DNA from: Camillea tinctor
Lineage: Eukaryota > Ascomycota > Sordariomycetes > Xylariales > Xylariaceae
NCBI GenBank assembly: GCA_022578605.1
Contig: MU394052.1
Coordinates: 1,054,001-1,118,000, forward strand
DNA length: 64,000 bases
Reading direction: 5' to 3'
The position numbers and the translations under genes were made by a program. The notes under the pieces are model-generated. The model saw only the letters and a list, made by a program, of their open reading frames with translations. It was not told the origin of the DNA and made no database searches. Shown here piece by piece: positions 1 to 11,853 of the stretch; position 1 is the first letter of the stretch; every line of letters starts with the position of its first letter.

Positions 1-537
1 TACCCAGCCCGCCGCGCTTCTTCTCCTTCTTCTTTTCCGGTTGCGACTCGTCCGCGCTGCTCTTACCCCGCCGGAAACACCGCCGGAACGCCCAGATGCA
101 GGCTTGCACCGCGGTCGCGTACCGCAGCGCCTTCCCGAGGATGTGCAGGAAGGATTTCTTCTCCCGCGGCTCTGTGGGCTCCGAGTCTGGGGCTGGGGCT
201 TCGAGGTGCGATTTACGCGCGCGCTCTAAGGATGGGGGGTGTGAGTTTGAGTTTGAGTTGCTTGTTTTGGGGAAAGGAAAGGGGGGGAAGGGAGATGGGG
301 GAGGAGAAAGGGGGTGTACACACCTCTACGCCAGAATATTATCAGCAGGCTGATGAAAAGTAGCAGCCACAGGGACCCGAATACGATTAGGACGATGGCC
401 CAGGGCGGGAGCCCCGAGCCGTTACCGTCCCCGCCCCCGCCGCCCCCGTTGACGTATACGTAGTGCACGTTGTTGGAGCTTGAGCCGATTTTGATGCGCT
501 TGGGGGCGCGGAGCCGGAGGTTGGGGGCTCGGAACAT
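1..537 (-). CDS. Small single-pass membrane protein, C-terminus cut by the window edge
   Basis: I do not recognise a named family. Exon 1 (537-324) starts at the ATG at 537. It encodes about 71 residues: a basic N-terminus, a Gly-rich linker with six Gly in a row, and one strong membrane span (the WAIVLIVFGSLW segment and the aliphatic residues after it, residues 46-69). An intron of 98 nt (323-226, GTGTGT...TTAG) joins in phase to exon 2 (225 to beyond 1). Exon 2 is basic and Lys/Arg/Glu-rich, with a possible amphipathic stretch near LHILGKALRYATAV. The topology suggests a one-pass protein with a charged tail after the span, but orientation and location are unknown. The stop codon lies outside the window. 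Confidence 0.6.
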
Positions 538-3500
538 CGATGGACTGGAGAGGGAAGATTGGTTGGATTGTGGTGAGCCAATTCGAGGGGTAGAAGGAAT
601 TATATTGAAGATCTGTTTATGAGCAGGTATACTTTAGATGTATGGTTAGAACTGTATTTACTTTTTAGTTTTCAATTTTCAAATCAATTGCTAGGAATTG
701 CGATTCTATAAAGTCGAATAGAATATAATTGTTGTGTTTTATAATAGCGCGAGAAGGCTTTGGTAAGTGAGTGAGATGAAGGCGGGGTATAAGTCGTTTA
801 GGGGGGGGGGTTCAATGTGTAAGAAGATATTGACAATGATGGCTTGATTCTATCATATAGAGGTATATATTATATAGACTGATTACCTAGTGTGGACATA
901 TTCGGTGTCTCACTCCCTCATTCTTATTCGACCTGAGGCTGAGTGAATGAGTTGTTCAACCCTGTCCTCCACTACGCTGCATGCAGAAGCAGTTCATAAT
1001 ATAGAATAATGGCCCAATCGCGTGGCACCGTGTCTGCTTCTTATCTGAGTACTTAGTCTAGCAGGAGAGGCCTCATCTTGCATGAGGTGAGCTCTGGTCA
1101 GCCGTACTCTGGATCCACCCAAGCGGCGCAGCGCCAAGAACAGTCATGATCCGAATGTATGACAAGATATCCAATCAAAATATCTTCCCATGCGAGACGG
1201 GCGATCAAATATGCAGCTGCAGCCGACGGGTCTCTGCGTCCTATGTCGTGGGGGATATCAAGTAACACGTTGTACATAGGTTATGAATGGGGTGATTTAT
1301 TGCTGCGAACTGCGAACTGTGCCGACCTGGTTCGGCAATTACTTTTACCTTGCCTTTACCTAGGACTAGTAGGTACAGCTATAGTCAGTCGTTCCACGGA
1401 TCGTGTTATTGGATAGGATACGGATCCATTAGCGGTCTGTCAGAGGCACAGACAGGCAAGCTGAAGAAAAGAAGAAATAAATACACGAATACCTACCTAG
1501 ATAGGCACTTGGACAGAATATTGCTTACTTACGGAGTACTTGATAAAGTATGCCCAATTGGAAGTCCAACTGAGCTAATCTATAGGATTGTACTGACTGT
1601 ATTCAATCCCCGGCGCTGTAGAATCTTCGGCCCCGACCCGGCTCCGACCTCTCGGGGAGCAAACAGTCTTTCACATGGTTGATCGGAAAGGGCCGAAGCT
1701 GCAGCTGCTCGTGGATGGGGATCAAAGTTTTGTTTCTCCAGATGATAAATGGGGAAATTACTTTTGTAGGTATACATGACCTACATGTTGAGCACGAAAC
1801 CTCAATGTGATATGTAAGTGCCGGGTCAGGCCTTTTAGAGAGTATGCCTCTACGTACAATCTATAGGCAGTTTGGTTCAAGTTAACCATCGAGGCCGAGG
1901 GAGTAGAAGGCAGCTTTGACAGGTAGGAAGAGCAGATCTTTCGAGCAATACCACACATAAAGTCATTACCTAAGTAGTTGAGGTTAATAAGATGTGATGT
2001 AGTTTGCCCGTTCAACCAGGTCTACATATCCTCAAACATTAGTGTATCTACGGGGTAAGAGAGTCAACGAAAATGAAAAGCCGGGTCCGGTTATATGACG
2101 GACGTAAAGGAGAATGCCACGAGGCAAGTGGAGACAATTAAAAGGCTTATAAGTCGAAAATTTCCCGTAACAGGGTCAGATTACTTCGTACTTGGACGTA
2201 ATATAGAACATCGCATACTGACAGACCCGCTTCTATCTTCTTGGGGCCTATATAACGCAAGAAAGGGAGAGAGGGGAGGGGGGTACGTAAAACCTAAGTG
2301 GCAATACCAACATCCTATATCGTCTATCTCTGCCGTTAGGTGAATATTAAGTGTGTTTGCGTTCATATTGCCGTCTTGAGTTGCAACCTGTCGGAGAATT
2401 CATATTATAAGGACGTACAAACTGATACTCGCCGGACCAAAGGCGACGAACTAACCCACTATTCGTTGCTCGATAGGGCATCTGTCTCCGCGAGCCATGT
2501 GGATTAGCACGTTGGAAACCCCCCTTTCGATGCGATCCAATAGCTAATCTGATATGCAGGGGACAGGGACACGGCCTGCCGATCCATACAACAACTCCTC
2601 TTGAGGTAGCAGCCGCAAATCGATCTAAACCACGGGGAGCCTTACATCTCGGCCATATGCACACATGTAGCCCTTGTATTATACACTATATTATGCGATG
2701 GGGGTGAATATTTCATCAGTCTCAGGGGAATTCTCGTCAGTGGTCAACTGCCGACTCGCGTAACAGCTTAAGTCGTATTGGGACCCCGGACTCCGGAGCC
2801 GCTTTTGCCACTTATACCGGGATTCGTGACGAAGTATATCTATCTGTTCTGTATATTCACGCTTTGATCCCTTAGCGAATTGTCACTAGTTACTATATAT
2901 CGAAATCTTCCACATGGCATTGTTCAGATGTTGTTTGTCAAGGAAATCAGCTCCACCCAAACGTATTGTTCCCTCGCCGATAGATATAACAGTAGATAGA
3001 GGCATACAGAAACAAAATGGTATATAGATACTTACTATTATAAGGATACCGTGTTACAATATGGCAAACATAGCTATCCTATACAAATCTAATTTGAAGC
3101 CCGCCCATATACAGTGTAAGAAGCATATGGTTCAAAGACCTGTCACATTTCATACTGAGGCAATGTTGGTAACGGTGGGTTTGTAGACCCTAGGCTAGTT
3201 CTGAATATCAAGTCTAAAATATAAGAGAAAGTGGAGCGAACATGCCTACCGACTCGACCGTGCATTAATGGAGTTACAGGCCAGCCCGGAGATACATCGT
3301 GATTGCGTGGATACTTGGGGGTATCTAGATACTAAAGAACTGCCGTCGTTGCCGTTGGTGTTGCAGTGCCATATATATGAGCTAATTGTCACAAGGCAAT
3401 TAGCATATGCTTTTGTCTGTGATAGTTTGTTAGAGGAACGTTTGGTGGTATTGTTCGCTCATCTCCTAAACTAACTACATTTACTCCCATCGTTTCGTAC

Positions 3501-3552
3501 ATCTGAAAGTTTCCGATATTGAAAACCGAAAGTCGAGAAGAAGAACACTACG
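538..3552. other. Gene-free intergenic stretch
   Basis: No convincing gene on either strand. The short open frames here lack recognisable protein composition, splice continuity or family motifs. The sequence is mildly AT-rich with scattered TATATA and TACCTA/TAGGTA words. I found no terminal repeats that would mark an element. Confidence 0.5.
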
Positions 3553-5418
3553 ATGTCCGCAGCTAAGGAGGACTACCAGCTGTCCTCTCTGGCGGCCGGC
3601 TTCACCCTTGGGTTTGGCTTTCTGACGGTATGGGAAGCTATAAAGCAGACTCGTCGAAATCGGAATCCCTTGAGAAGCGTCTACATATATAGTAAGTAGC
3701 ACCATATAATACCTGGCTATGGGATCGATCTAGGTGCGCTTTGTCTACAAGACGTACCATTATGTTCTGAGGCATTATATTACGAGCTGGAATTGTTAAA
3801 AAGAGAGAACAACTAAACTTATTGGTTACAGTGGTCTGGGGAGAGATTGTTGCAAATGTCGGGATCGGAATCATGGGATGGCTCTGGCTTGATGGTATCA
3901 TCGGGGATAAACCAAAGTGAGTCTACAATATAAACTAATGAATAAATCCGGCAGAAGATGAATTATTGACTACAAGTTCATGAACAGCGTTCCGCTCCTG
4001 TTCTTCATACTAGTATTCTGGGTATTCGAGATACAATTCCTCATGCAAATCATCATCAACCGCATCGCCCTCATCGCCGAGAAGCCGCAGACAATACAGC
4101 GTTTGAAATGGGGCACCGCAATCGTTATCACTATGATCAATATCGCCGTTTTTTGCATCTTCATCCCATCTCACCTCGTACCTCCAGTGAATCAGACGTA
4201 AGTTACACGTGCTAAATACGACGTTGTTATAAGGGGAGAAGTTTACTTACTCACTGTTGGCAAAGTTACGTGAAAATCAACGAAATCTGGGACCGAGCCT
4301 CGAAATTCCTCATTTGCATAGTCGACGCCGCACTTAACTGGTTTTTCTTGCGGAGCGTAAAACAGCGGCTGCTTAAGCAACACGGCTTGATGAAGTATAA
4401 GCCACTCGTCAGTTTTACCGCGAGGCTCATGGTTGTATCGATCCTGATGGACGTAAGTGCAGCCAAATCAGATTCCTCTTCTCCCCAACCAACGTTCTCA
4501 GCCGCGGGCTGGGACATGGCAATCAGGACACAAAGTATGTATTGACTTAACATAATAGGTCATGCTCATCGCGATGATGTGGCTCCCTAATCAAATCGTC
4601 TTCGTCCAGTTCCACCCAGTGACGTACATGGTGAAGCTCAACATCGAGATGACCATGTCATCGCTGATCACCAAACTCGCGCGCCGGGGCATGGCGGACG
4701 AGGTCGCCGACCCACACTCCGAGTCCCTCTCGCATAGTCACCATCGCCATACTAGCAACAAGAGCCGGGACCTTAGTGAGTGATTCCCATAGCCATCTGT
4801 CCTGTTCCTGTCTCTATCCGCGCTAAGCGTACGATATTTGACTTCCCTGAGAAGAGTATAAAAAAGAGAACATGGAGATTACTGACTCCCCGTGTGCTAC
4901 ATCACAGTGTTCCGGTCCAACGGGCACGACAGCATTGCCCTCAGCACGTTCACCGCCAAGATAAAAGGCGGTCATGCCGATAGAGATGACGGATTCGACC
5001 TCCGCCGCGCCCAGGGCCACACGGGCATCCAGCGCACGGTGGACATCCGCATCGAAGAAGAGGAACTAGCGGAGCAGCAGCACACGCCAGGGAGCGAGGA
5101 CCTCGAGAAGGAGGACAGCCGGGGGAGGAGCCAGAACGTCGAAGACGAGATGTCCCGTGAGTAATTTATGGAGTCGTTTGTTCCCCCCTTTTGACCTGTC
5201 TCGGGCTGGTCCGGGAGTCAAAATTTCCTATCATAGTTGAGCGTATAAGTTCATACGAGTTTTGACTCCTGAGACCGTTGTCTCAAGAGTAGAAAAGTAA
5301 TTACGCAAAATGGCAACTGCTGACTCCCATTATCACAGTGACGCGCAACGTGGGGCATCCCCAGTCCTTGGAGCCTATATTCAGGCGGCCGGGCGAGCGG
5401 ACGGATAAGGGCTATTAG
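3553..5418 (+). CDS. Seven-exon multi-pass integral membrane protein
   Basis: Seven exons: 3553-3691, 3832-3916, 3988-4197, 4266-4452, 4559-4775, 4908-5156 and 5339-5418. All join in phase to a 388-residue protein. About seven hydrophobic segments are visible: near residues 10-30, one starting at IVANVGIGIMGWLWLDG, one at VPLLFFILVFWVF, one at GTAIVITMINIAVFCIF, one at FLICIVDAALNWFFL, one at LMVVSILMDVMLIAMMWL, and one near IEMTMSSLI. An acidic, hydrophilic tail of about 110 residues follows. It resembles the widespread uncharacterised fungal seven-helix 'integral membrane protein' family; this is from memory of the family, not a search. No ligand or function can be stated. The third acceptor (3986-3987) was chosen because the two acceptor regions upstream lead to stops. 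Confidence 0.8.
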
Positions 5419-7682
5419 CATACTGTGGACGCTGTTCTGATGCGGTAAAATTTTTTTTTTTGATAAGTGAGGGGAATTTAGGAAGGGGGAGAGAGATGAT
5501 GTGGAGGAGAGGTGGTGTTATGCCCCTATTTATTCAGCCCCTTTTCTTATGATACCATACCCCTGAATTTTTTTGTAGCAAAAGTACTAGGATATATCTC
5601 TTGATAGGAACCAAGTATACGATCATCGATGTAATCATTTTCTTTTATCTTCCCGTACTTAGGGCTATATATATATATACAAATCTATCGCAGAAAACGA
5701 TTATTCAAATGAGCATGCAGCCAATTTATTTCTGTCATTATTTTTCAATAAGGGGACTCACAAAAGGGTCACACGCTAAGCACTTAATGGCGTTTAAAAC
5801 ATACTGCCAAGAAAAAACCCCCAATGTTCTTCTTATCATGGAATAAAACTCATCAATGTTATACCCTCTGAAAAGGCAGACACGATGGCACGAGTAAGCA
5901 CCAGACAACTTGTGTAGATGTACAAAAAAGTACATGGGGCATGATAAGCATGCAAACTCTTAGGTACCCCCATATTTAGGATTTCTAATACATGTATCTT
6001 CGAACCAATTCTGGCTGTTTCTGATATTGTGAAGGTATGCGATAGAGTAAGGAACGTTGTGACTTTTTTCAAGTCCTTGGGGTGCAAGTGACCTCTTCTT
6101 TGTATTTAATGTATAGTGGAACGGCCCGCCATGCCCAGGGCCCCTGAAGTTTGTTAGTCCTCTCCGGATACGGGGCACCCCTTCGGCCCGGCATACGGCA
6201 GACTTCAGTGTACTAGATCATAAAGTACATGAAAGTGCGTACCTTGTGCGGGAACAAGCAGAGTATTCGACATGTAAGTGCTGCTATCAGGGGTAGTCAT
6301 AGTTCTAGTCTCTTAAATATAACAACATTGTAAATACCTAGGTATTTAAGGTCCCGGTGACAAGTAAAGTACAATGATATTGTAGAATGTAATATCAAAC
6401 TAGAAATATGTTATCACTGTCTACATATCCAACCTGAAGAAAGATATCCTCCCATAAAAAAAAACAGGCATAAAACAACATATGGACAATGAATAGCATG
6501 GCATAGTTTACTAAGCAAAAGTTTTATATAGAATCAACAAGCAAGGATTTACAGTAGCTGAATATGTTTTAAAATGATATCAGAGCTATACTGGTGATTC
6601 AAGATCTATTTGGGCTGATGATATATTGATACTTTGCAAAAGGAGTGACTTAAGAAGCAGTGTCATGTACTATTCACTCCGGTACACTCTCTATATAAAT
6701 GTACCCATGGAGGTACTTATTGACATCAGGGACAAAATGGGCAAACATGACATTTTCTCAAATAAGGAAGGAACCAAAAGGGGGGAGTGAGGTCGTGAGC
6801 TCCTACTTGTTGTAGTATACCTAGCAACGCGAAAAAAAAAAATACACCTACACGCGTTCTGCCATGTGCACACTGGGTTTCTAAGGAGACGCCGCCTTTC
6901 TTTCTTGTTGATGAGGTATTCTCTGTGAATTTCCCCAGAACTCTTCTCTCTCCCAACCCACCACACAGATTCTCATAATTACACAACCAGACTACACTTT
7001 TCTGTATTTGCAAGGTCTAGTTTTCTGGCCCCCTCCTCCCTCCCTTCTGCTTGTTTTTTTTTCTCCTTCTCTTGAGAACCATTCCTATCCACCTTCAGTT
7101 CTTCTGAGTTGTATTTTCACCTACACATATTTCCCAGGAATCACTGTTTCCTTTGCCCAAGTACACGAATACCAACCATTCCTCGCCGCCTTAGATCACC
7201 TATCCCATTCCTTGCCGCCTTAGATCGCCTAAGTATTCATCAAGGCACATTGCGATTCTGGTGCTCAGTTCCTTTGTTATTGTTGTGAGGCACATCGCAG
7301 AAAAATACTTCACACTTCCACATCTTGGGAAACTCCATTCTCTCAAGGTGAGTACCAAGGTGTTAGCTTTCTCATAACCCTTACCCTACCTAGTCATCAT
7401 CACTGCCTTCGACCTCCCTTCCCTTTATTGTTCCAGTCACGCAACGCACAGAAGCCAAAACCTCCTTGTCATTCATACCATTCATTCTCACATTGATGTT
7501 CTAGGATCCTATTCTTGGCCCTAGTGATTAAGTATTGTGGCCTAAAGCTACCTCAGTCAACCCCATCTGTTAGCCTTTGTGCTCCCCTCAGTCTTAGATT
7601 TTTTTCTATACACACCTATTGCCGACGCCGATTCATCAATATATCTGCCTGTTCGCCGATCCCTGCTATTATCAACATATCC
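5419..7682. other. Intergenic region and 5' leader of the 7683 gene
   Basis: No gene is supported between 5419 and about 7000; it is AT-rich with short simple-sequence runs. From about 7010 the plus strand is pyrimidine-rich, as in fungal promoters. A plausible 5'-UTR intron lies at 7348-7436 (AAG|GTGAGT ... TTCCAG|TC, 89 nt) upstream of the ATG at 7683. Confidence 0.4.
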
Positions 7683-9155
7683 ATGGATCCCTCTAAGGCA
7701 TCGACCAGCAAGACCTGGTCTGACATCGCGTCACAACCTCCTTCCGGGGATGTTGTGCTGAAGAAACCTGGAGCTCGAATGACCTTCAAGGCTTCACGAC
7801 CTGCAGCAGAATCCAAGTTGACAGCTGCATCCACTTCAGCTTCCAGCAAGTCGGTTGGTGGAATCAACCCTGCCAGCAAGAGACCTCAGTTGCGACCGTT
7901 GACCATGCCATCAATTTCAGAGTATCCTGGTATCACTTGGCCTGGAAAGACGCCGACCCAGCTTGCCTATGATTGGAGTGATGCTCACAAGGCTTCTGGC
8001 AAAGCTATATACGCGCAGGAAATCAAGAAGGTTCACGACAACGATTGGTATGAAACGGCTGAAAATGGTCTGGTTACTGCTCTAGCTGCTTCTTATGGTA
8101 AGGAGACATTGGCTACGAAGAACTCCTCCGTGTCGAACCAGAAGGATGCTATCCACAAGGAAGCCACATCATTTCGACCCAACACCCACCACACCGCAAA
8201 ACCCCTCCCTACCATTCCTGCTGAGCTATCAGGCAAGCAGCCATCAAGCCATGCTATCCCCGTCCCCTCTACACGCGCAAGCGGGTTGCAAGCACTTGCT
8301 GCTCAAGCCCAGCTTCGATACTTGAAGAGAACCGGAGTGGTCCACCATGGTGCTGATGCATTCATGGAGAGATTCCAAGTCCAAGAGCCCCAGGCCCTGA
8401 TGGATAGATACAATTCGGACCTCGGCCCCAACGGCTACGCACGGGTCGAGTACCCGGAGAAGGGTTGGTCTTCCTCTAGAACGTGGGTTAGCTATCCTGA
8501 ACAGCAGAGAATTCGTTACGAGAAAATGCGGGCGGACCTGTATCGGAGTGGAACGGAGAAGTCTCCCGCGCTCCCACAGAATTTCGCACAATACGTCAAG
8601 CACCAGGCCGAACTTGCGGCTGACAAGGAGAAGGCGAAGAAGGAGGAACTTCTCCAACTAGAGAAGGACCTGGAGAGGCTTCGTCGGGCGGCCGGATACA
8701 GCGGTGCCTTGGAACGGCTCACTAAGCCGGTCCAGATGTCGCCCAAGCTGATCTCCATCAGCGAGAAGGACTGCATGACTCTGGCCAACGGACGGCCGTC
8801 CATGTGGACAAAGTGGTACCAGAATCTGCAGCGGGTGGCATGGCCACCGCGCCAGGAGTTCCGAGTGCTCGGGGACGAGCTGGCCAAGGCCGGACTCGGT
8901 CCCCGTTGCCTGCCGCTGCCACGGATTCCGATCCTCGACCAGCGGGCCCGGCCCCTCGTTTATACCCCGAGCCCGATCCCCAAGGTTGGGCCAACTGTGC
9001 CCTACGAGCTGCGGGTGGTTGACGACTTCGTCATTACGTCCATCAGATACGATGGCTTGTCGGAGTACGAGGTGGTGCTCCTAGAGGAGCCTACTTGTGA
9101 GATTGGCATGGATGAACTCCCGGCGGCTACCCGAAGCTTCATCGAGTCGATCTAG
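7683..9155 (+). CDS. Unrecognised 490-residue protein
   Basis: A single exon from the first in-frame ATG (7683, good context ccATGG) to the stop at 9155. The open frame extends upstream to 7515, but only from a TTG. The N-terminal ~110 residues are Ser/Ala/Pro/Lys-rich and look disordered. A region around residues 110-170 contains aromatic-rich text (YPGITWPGKTPTQLAYDW). A Lys/Glu-rich helical or coiled-coil stretch lies near residues 300-345 (KEKAKKEELLQLEKDLERLR). The last ~120 residues look folded, with Trp and Pro clusters. There is no signal peptide, membrane span or catalytic motif I can name. Codon use and length argue for a real gene. Function unknown. Confidence 0.75.
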   Translation: MDPSKASTSKTWSDIASQPPSGDVVLKKPGARMTFKASRPAAESKLTAASTSASSKSVGGINPASKRPQLRPLTMPSISEYPGITWPGKTPTQLAYDWSDAHKASGKAIYAQEIKKVHDNDWYETAENGLVTALAASYGKETLATKNSSVSNQKDAIHKEATSFRPNTHHTAKPLPTIPAELSGKQPSSHAIPVPSTRASGLQALAAQAQLRYLKRTGVVHHGADAFMERFQVQEPQALMDRYNSDLGPNGYARVEYPEKGWSSSRTWVSYPEQQRIRYEKMRADLYRSGTEKSPALPQNFAQYVKHQAELAADKEKAKKEELLQLEKDLERLRRAAGYSGALERLTKPVQMSPKLISISEKDCMTLANGRPSMWTKWYQNLQRVAWPPRQEFRVLGDELAKAGLGPRCLPLPRIPILDQRARPLVYTPSPIPKVGPTVPYELRVVDDFVITSIRYDGLSEYEVVLLEEPTCEIGMDELPAATRSFIESI

Positions 9156-10313
9156 AGGGACTCGTCCCGTTCCTTGTGCGTCTGGTCTATCAGACAGCCT
9201 TATACACTCGGCGGCTCCCCCCTCCCACTTACTCACACAACCTTTCATCTCCCGTACCTGAAACCAAACGCGATGGCCGGCCCCTGGTAGGAAGAAGGGG
9301 TAGGGAGAAGAGAGGAAGGAGAGTTGGTTGGCTTGTCGTGTGGTTGTATTTTCGTTGGTTGGACTGCTGGACAGCCGGTTTTTGCTTTTTATGTATTTCT
9401 TCTGGTTCGTCTTTCCCCTCCTCTCCCCTCCTCTCCCCTATGTTTTCCTCCCCTTTTCTGATGGAAATGGAGATGCCTTCGGGCGAGTGGGGGTGGGAGT
9501 GGGAGTGAAACTGGGTGAAGATATGGACATGCCGTCCAGTTTGTTGATGTGGGACTATCTGCCCTGATTAGGAGAAAATTACTTTGATGAATTACATCGT
9601 TTTGTGATTAGGAATTTATGAAGTTATGGTGTTATGGTGTTGTGATGTGATTTTCTGAAGTTAGGAGAGGGAAGAGGCTCGCAGGCACGCAGCCTCGATC
9701 TGATGTTGTTTTAGGTACGGAGTATGGATGGGATTAACCTTGGCCCATTTTTTATTTTTTACGTCAACCTAGACCTAGAACTCCCCACTCCACTAATTAC
9801 GCACAGACCATTCCTTTTTCACTTTTCAAGCCCTAACTTACCAGGTACAAAGGTACTTACATCTTCTCTTCCACCCCTCCCCCCCACTTCCTTTTTTTTT
9901 CTCCCGATATTTTCGCGAGCCCACATTTGCTTTAGTAAAAAAATTCAAGCGAATTTCGAGACGCTCCAAACTTCTTTTTCCCATTTGAAATCTTTGTGTG
10001 TGAACTTTTCAACTATTCCTCCCCATCACCGCCCAACGAACCAACTCCCTTGGACATTTCGATTGCAACTGATATAATCAGGTACGTATTACCTACCCAT
10101 GGGAACTATACATTATTTTTATAATTTTCTTATTTGATCAATCCGAACGAATTGATCAAGGGAAATAAAAATATCTTGTGTCCTTATGTCATAAAACTTG
10201 GCTATGGAAGAAAAGAAAAAAGAAAGAAAAAGAAAGCGAGGAAGAAAGGAAGATACAAAAAGGACCTAACTAACCACACCAAATTTCTCTTCCAACTATA
10301 GAAAACCGCAATC
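9156..10313. other. Intergenic region plus eS8 promoter and 5'-UTR intron
   Basis: No protein gene. The second half is the eS8 upstream region, with long C/T tracts typical of ribosomal-protein promoters in filamentous fungi (9869-9905). A likely 5'-UTR intron spans 10082-10301 (CAG|GTACGT ... CTATAG), ending 12 nt before the start codon. Confidence 0.5.
10134..10159 (+). repeat. 12-bp inverted repeat in the eS8 leader intron
   Basis: Arms 10134-10145 and 10148-10159 are reverse complements at 11 of 12 positions (TTGATCAATcCG / CGaATTGATCAA) with a 2-nt spacer. It lies about 52 nt after the 5' splice site of the leader intron. It could fold as an RNA hairpin or simply be a dyad in DNA. Confidence 0.55.
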
Positions 10314-11055
10314 ATGGGTATCTCTAGAGACTCTCGCCACAAGCGTTCCGCCTCGGGTGCGAAGCGCGCCTACTACCGTACGTGATGATCGTGTGTCCGC
10401 CGTGTCCTCCATTCCCTCTCCCCCCGGGAGACACGCGAAAATAAATACCGAAAGCCCGTATGCATTATGGGCTTCTGCCCCATAACCATACGTTCTGACC
10501 TCTTCACCAGGGAAGAAGCGCGCTTTCGAGCTCGGCCGCCAGGAGGCCAACACCCGTATCGGTCCCAAGCGAATCCACACCGTCCGCACCCGTGGTGGCA
10601 ACCACAAGTACCGTGCCCTCCGTCTCGACTCGGGTAACTTCGCCTGGGCCTCGGAGGGCTGCACCCGCAAGACACGTGTCATCGTTGTCGCCTACCACCC
10701 TTCCAACAACGAGCTGGTCCGAACCAACACCCTTACCAAGTCGGCCGTTGTCCAGGTCGATGCCGCCCCCTTCCGTCAGTGGTACGAGGCCCACTACGGC
10801 CAGTCCCTCGGCCGAAGACGTCAGCAGAAGAGCGGCAAGGAGGAGGAGGTCGTCAAGAAGAGCCGTGCCGTCGAGAAGAAGCAGGCTGCCCGGTTCGCCG
10901 CCCAGGGCAAGGTCGAGTCCGCCCTAGAGAAGCAGTTCGAGGCCGGTCGTCTGTTCGCCGTCATTGCCAGCCGACCTGGCCAGAGCGGTCGTTGTGACGG
11001 ATACATCCTCGAGGGAGAGGAGCTGGCTTTCTACCAGCGTAAGCTACACAAGTAG
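10314..11055 (+). CDS. rps8: 40S ribosomal protein eS8
   Basis: Exons 10314-10377 and 10511-11055 join in phase to a 202-residue protein, the normal eS8 length. The N-terminus [18 protein letters not shown] and the [21 protein letters not shown] region are signatures of eS8, a structural protein of the cytosolic small subunit. The 133-nt intron (10378-10510) sits after codon 21, and the first nucleotide of the split Arg codon is in exon 1. Codon use is strongly C-ending, as expected of a highly expressed gene. A longer leader intron lies upstream (10082-10301), a common arrangement for fungal ribosomal-protein genes. Confidence 0.97.
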
Positions 11056-11853
11056 ACGGTGTACTGAAACGAAAAGAAGAAGGGAAAAGCGTATGCGCAA
11101 CTGGGAGGATATGGTTAGGGGGGGTTCTGCTACGAGGTCATCGAGATGAATTGCCCGCACTGGAACTGGTGTTCACGGATTCTGCTCAATTTCAGCATTG
11201 GTATGGGGTTCACTTCTACATAGGTAACTGATCAATAAAAGATCAAAAAACAATATGAGGACTTCTGGCGGACCCTTACTAGACCTACTTATATATCTCT
11301 CTGTATTCCATCTCTGTTTGTGATATACCCCTAATTGCATTTTTCATCTCTTTTGCTCTCTCCTAATCTTGGTCATCCGATTTTCCGTTGCTTGCTTGGT
11401 TTAAAGAGAGTAAAAGGAAAAGCAATAGTAACAATAAATACCCTTCCTCCCTTTTATTTCGCACATCTCGCCCGTATACTATTCTCTATATCTCCTTCTC
11501 CATAACTGCCATTTCCGGTTCCAAATCGGTTCATTATCAAATATCTAGTTTATGATGAGGAACAATGAGGGCAAATTGACGTCGAACACGTAGAGCGGGA
11601 GTACGAGAGGAACAAAAATCATAAACGCACACAGCTAGCAAAGCAAAACAACAATTCATCATCCCTGTTCCGTATGGTTATAGAATGCGCGGGCTCTACA
11701 GGTCATATAGTTTGTACAAAAAAGGGGTGGACAAAGTTATGTATATATGTGTGTATGCCTTGTATCACCAGGATATATAATCTTCCTCCTTTCTTTTTTT
11801 TCTTCTTCTACTTATACCAGGAATTAGGCGAGGACCACAGGGGAGAAATTAAC
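11056..11853. other. Convergent 3' regions of eS8 and the TBC gene
   Basis: 798 bp between two convergent stops. AT-rich with purine and pyrimidine runs consistent with 3' UTRs and polyadenylation signals. No gene is seen. Confidence 0.5.

Noticed and set aside
3977..3987. Splice acceptor at 3976 giving FMNSVPLL in the membrane-protein gene
   Set aside because: The reading phase from exon 2 does not match: it would run into TGA. The acceptor 11 nt further on is in phase.
10382..10500. C/D-box snoRNA in the eS8 coding intron
   Set aside because: GTGATGA (C-like) and CTGA (D-like) are present, but the C box is only four bases from the 5' splice site and no terminal stem forms. Spacing is long and no C'/D' pair is seen.
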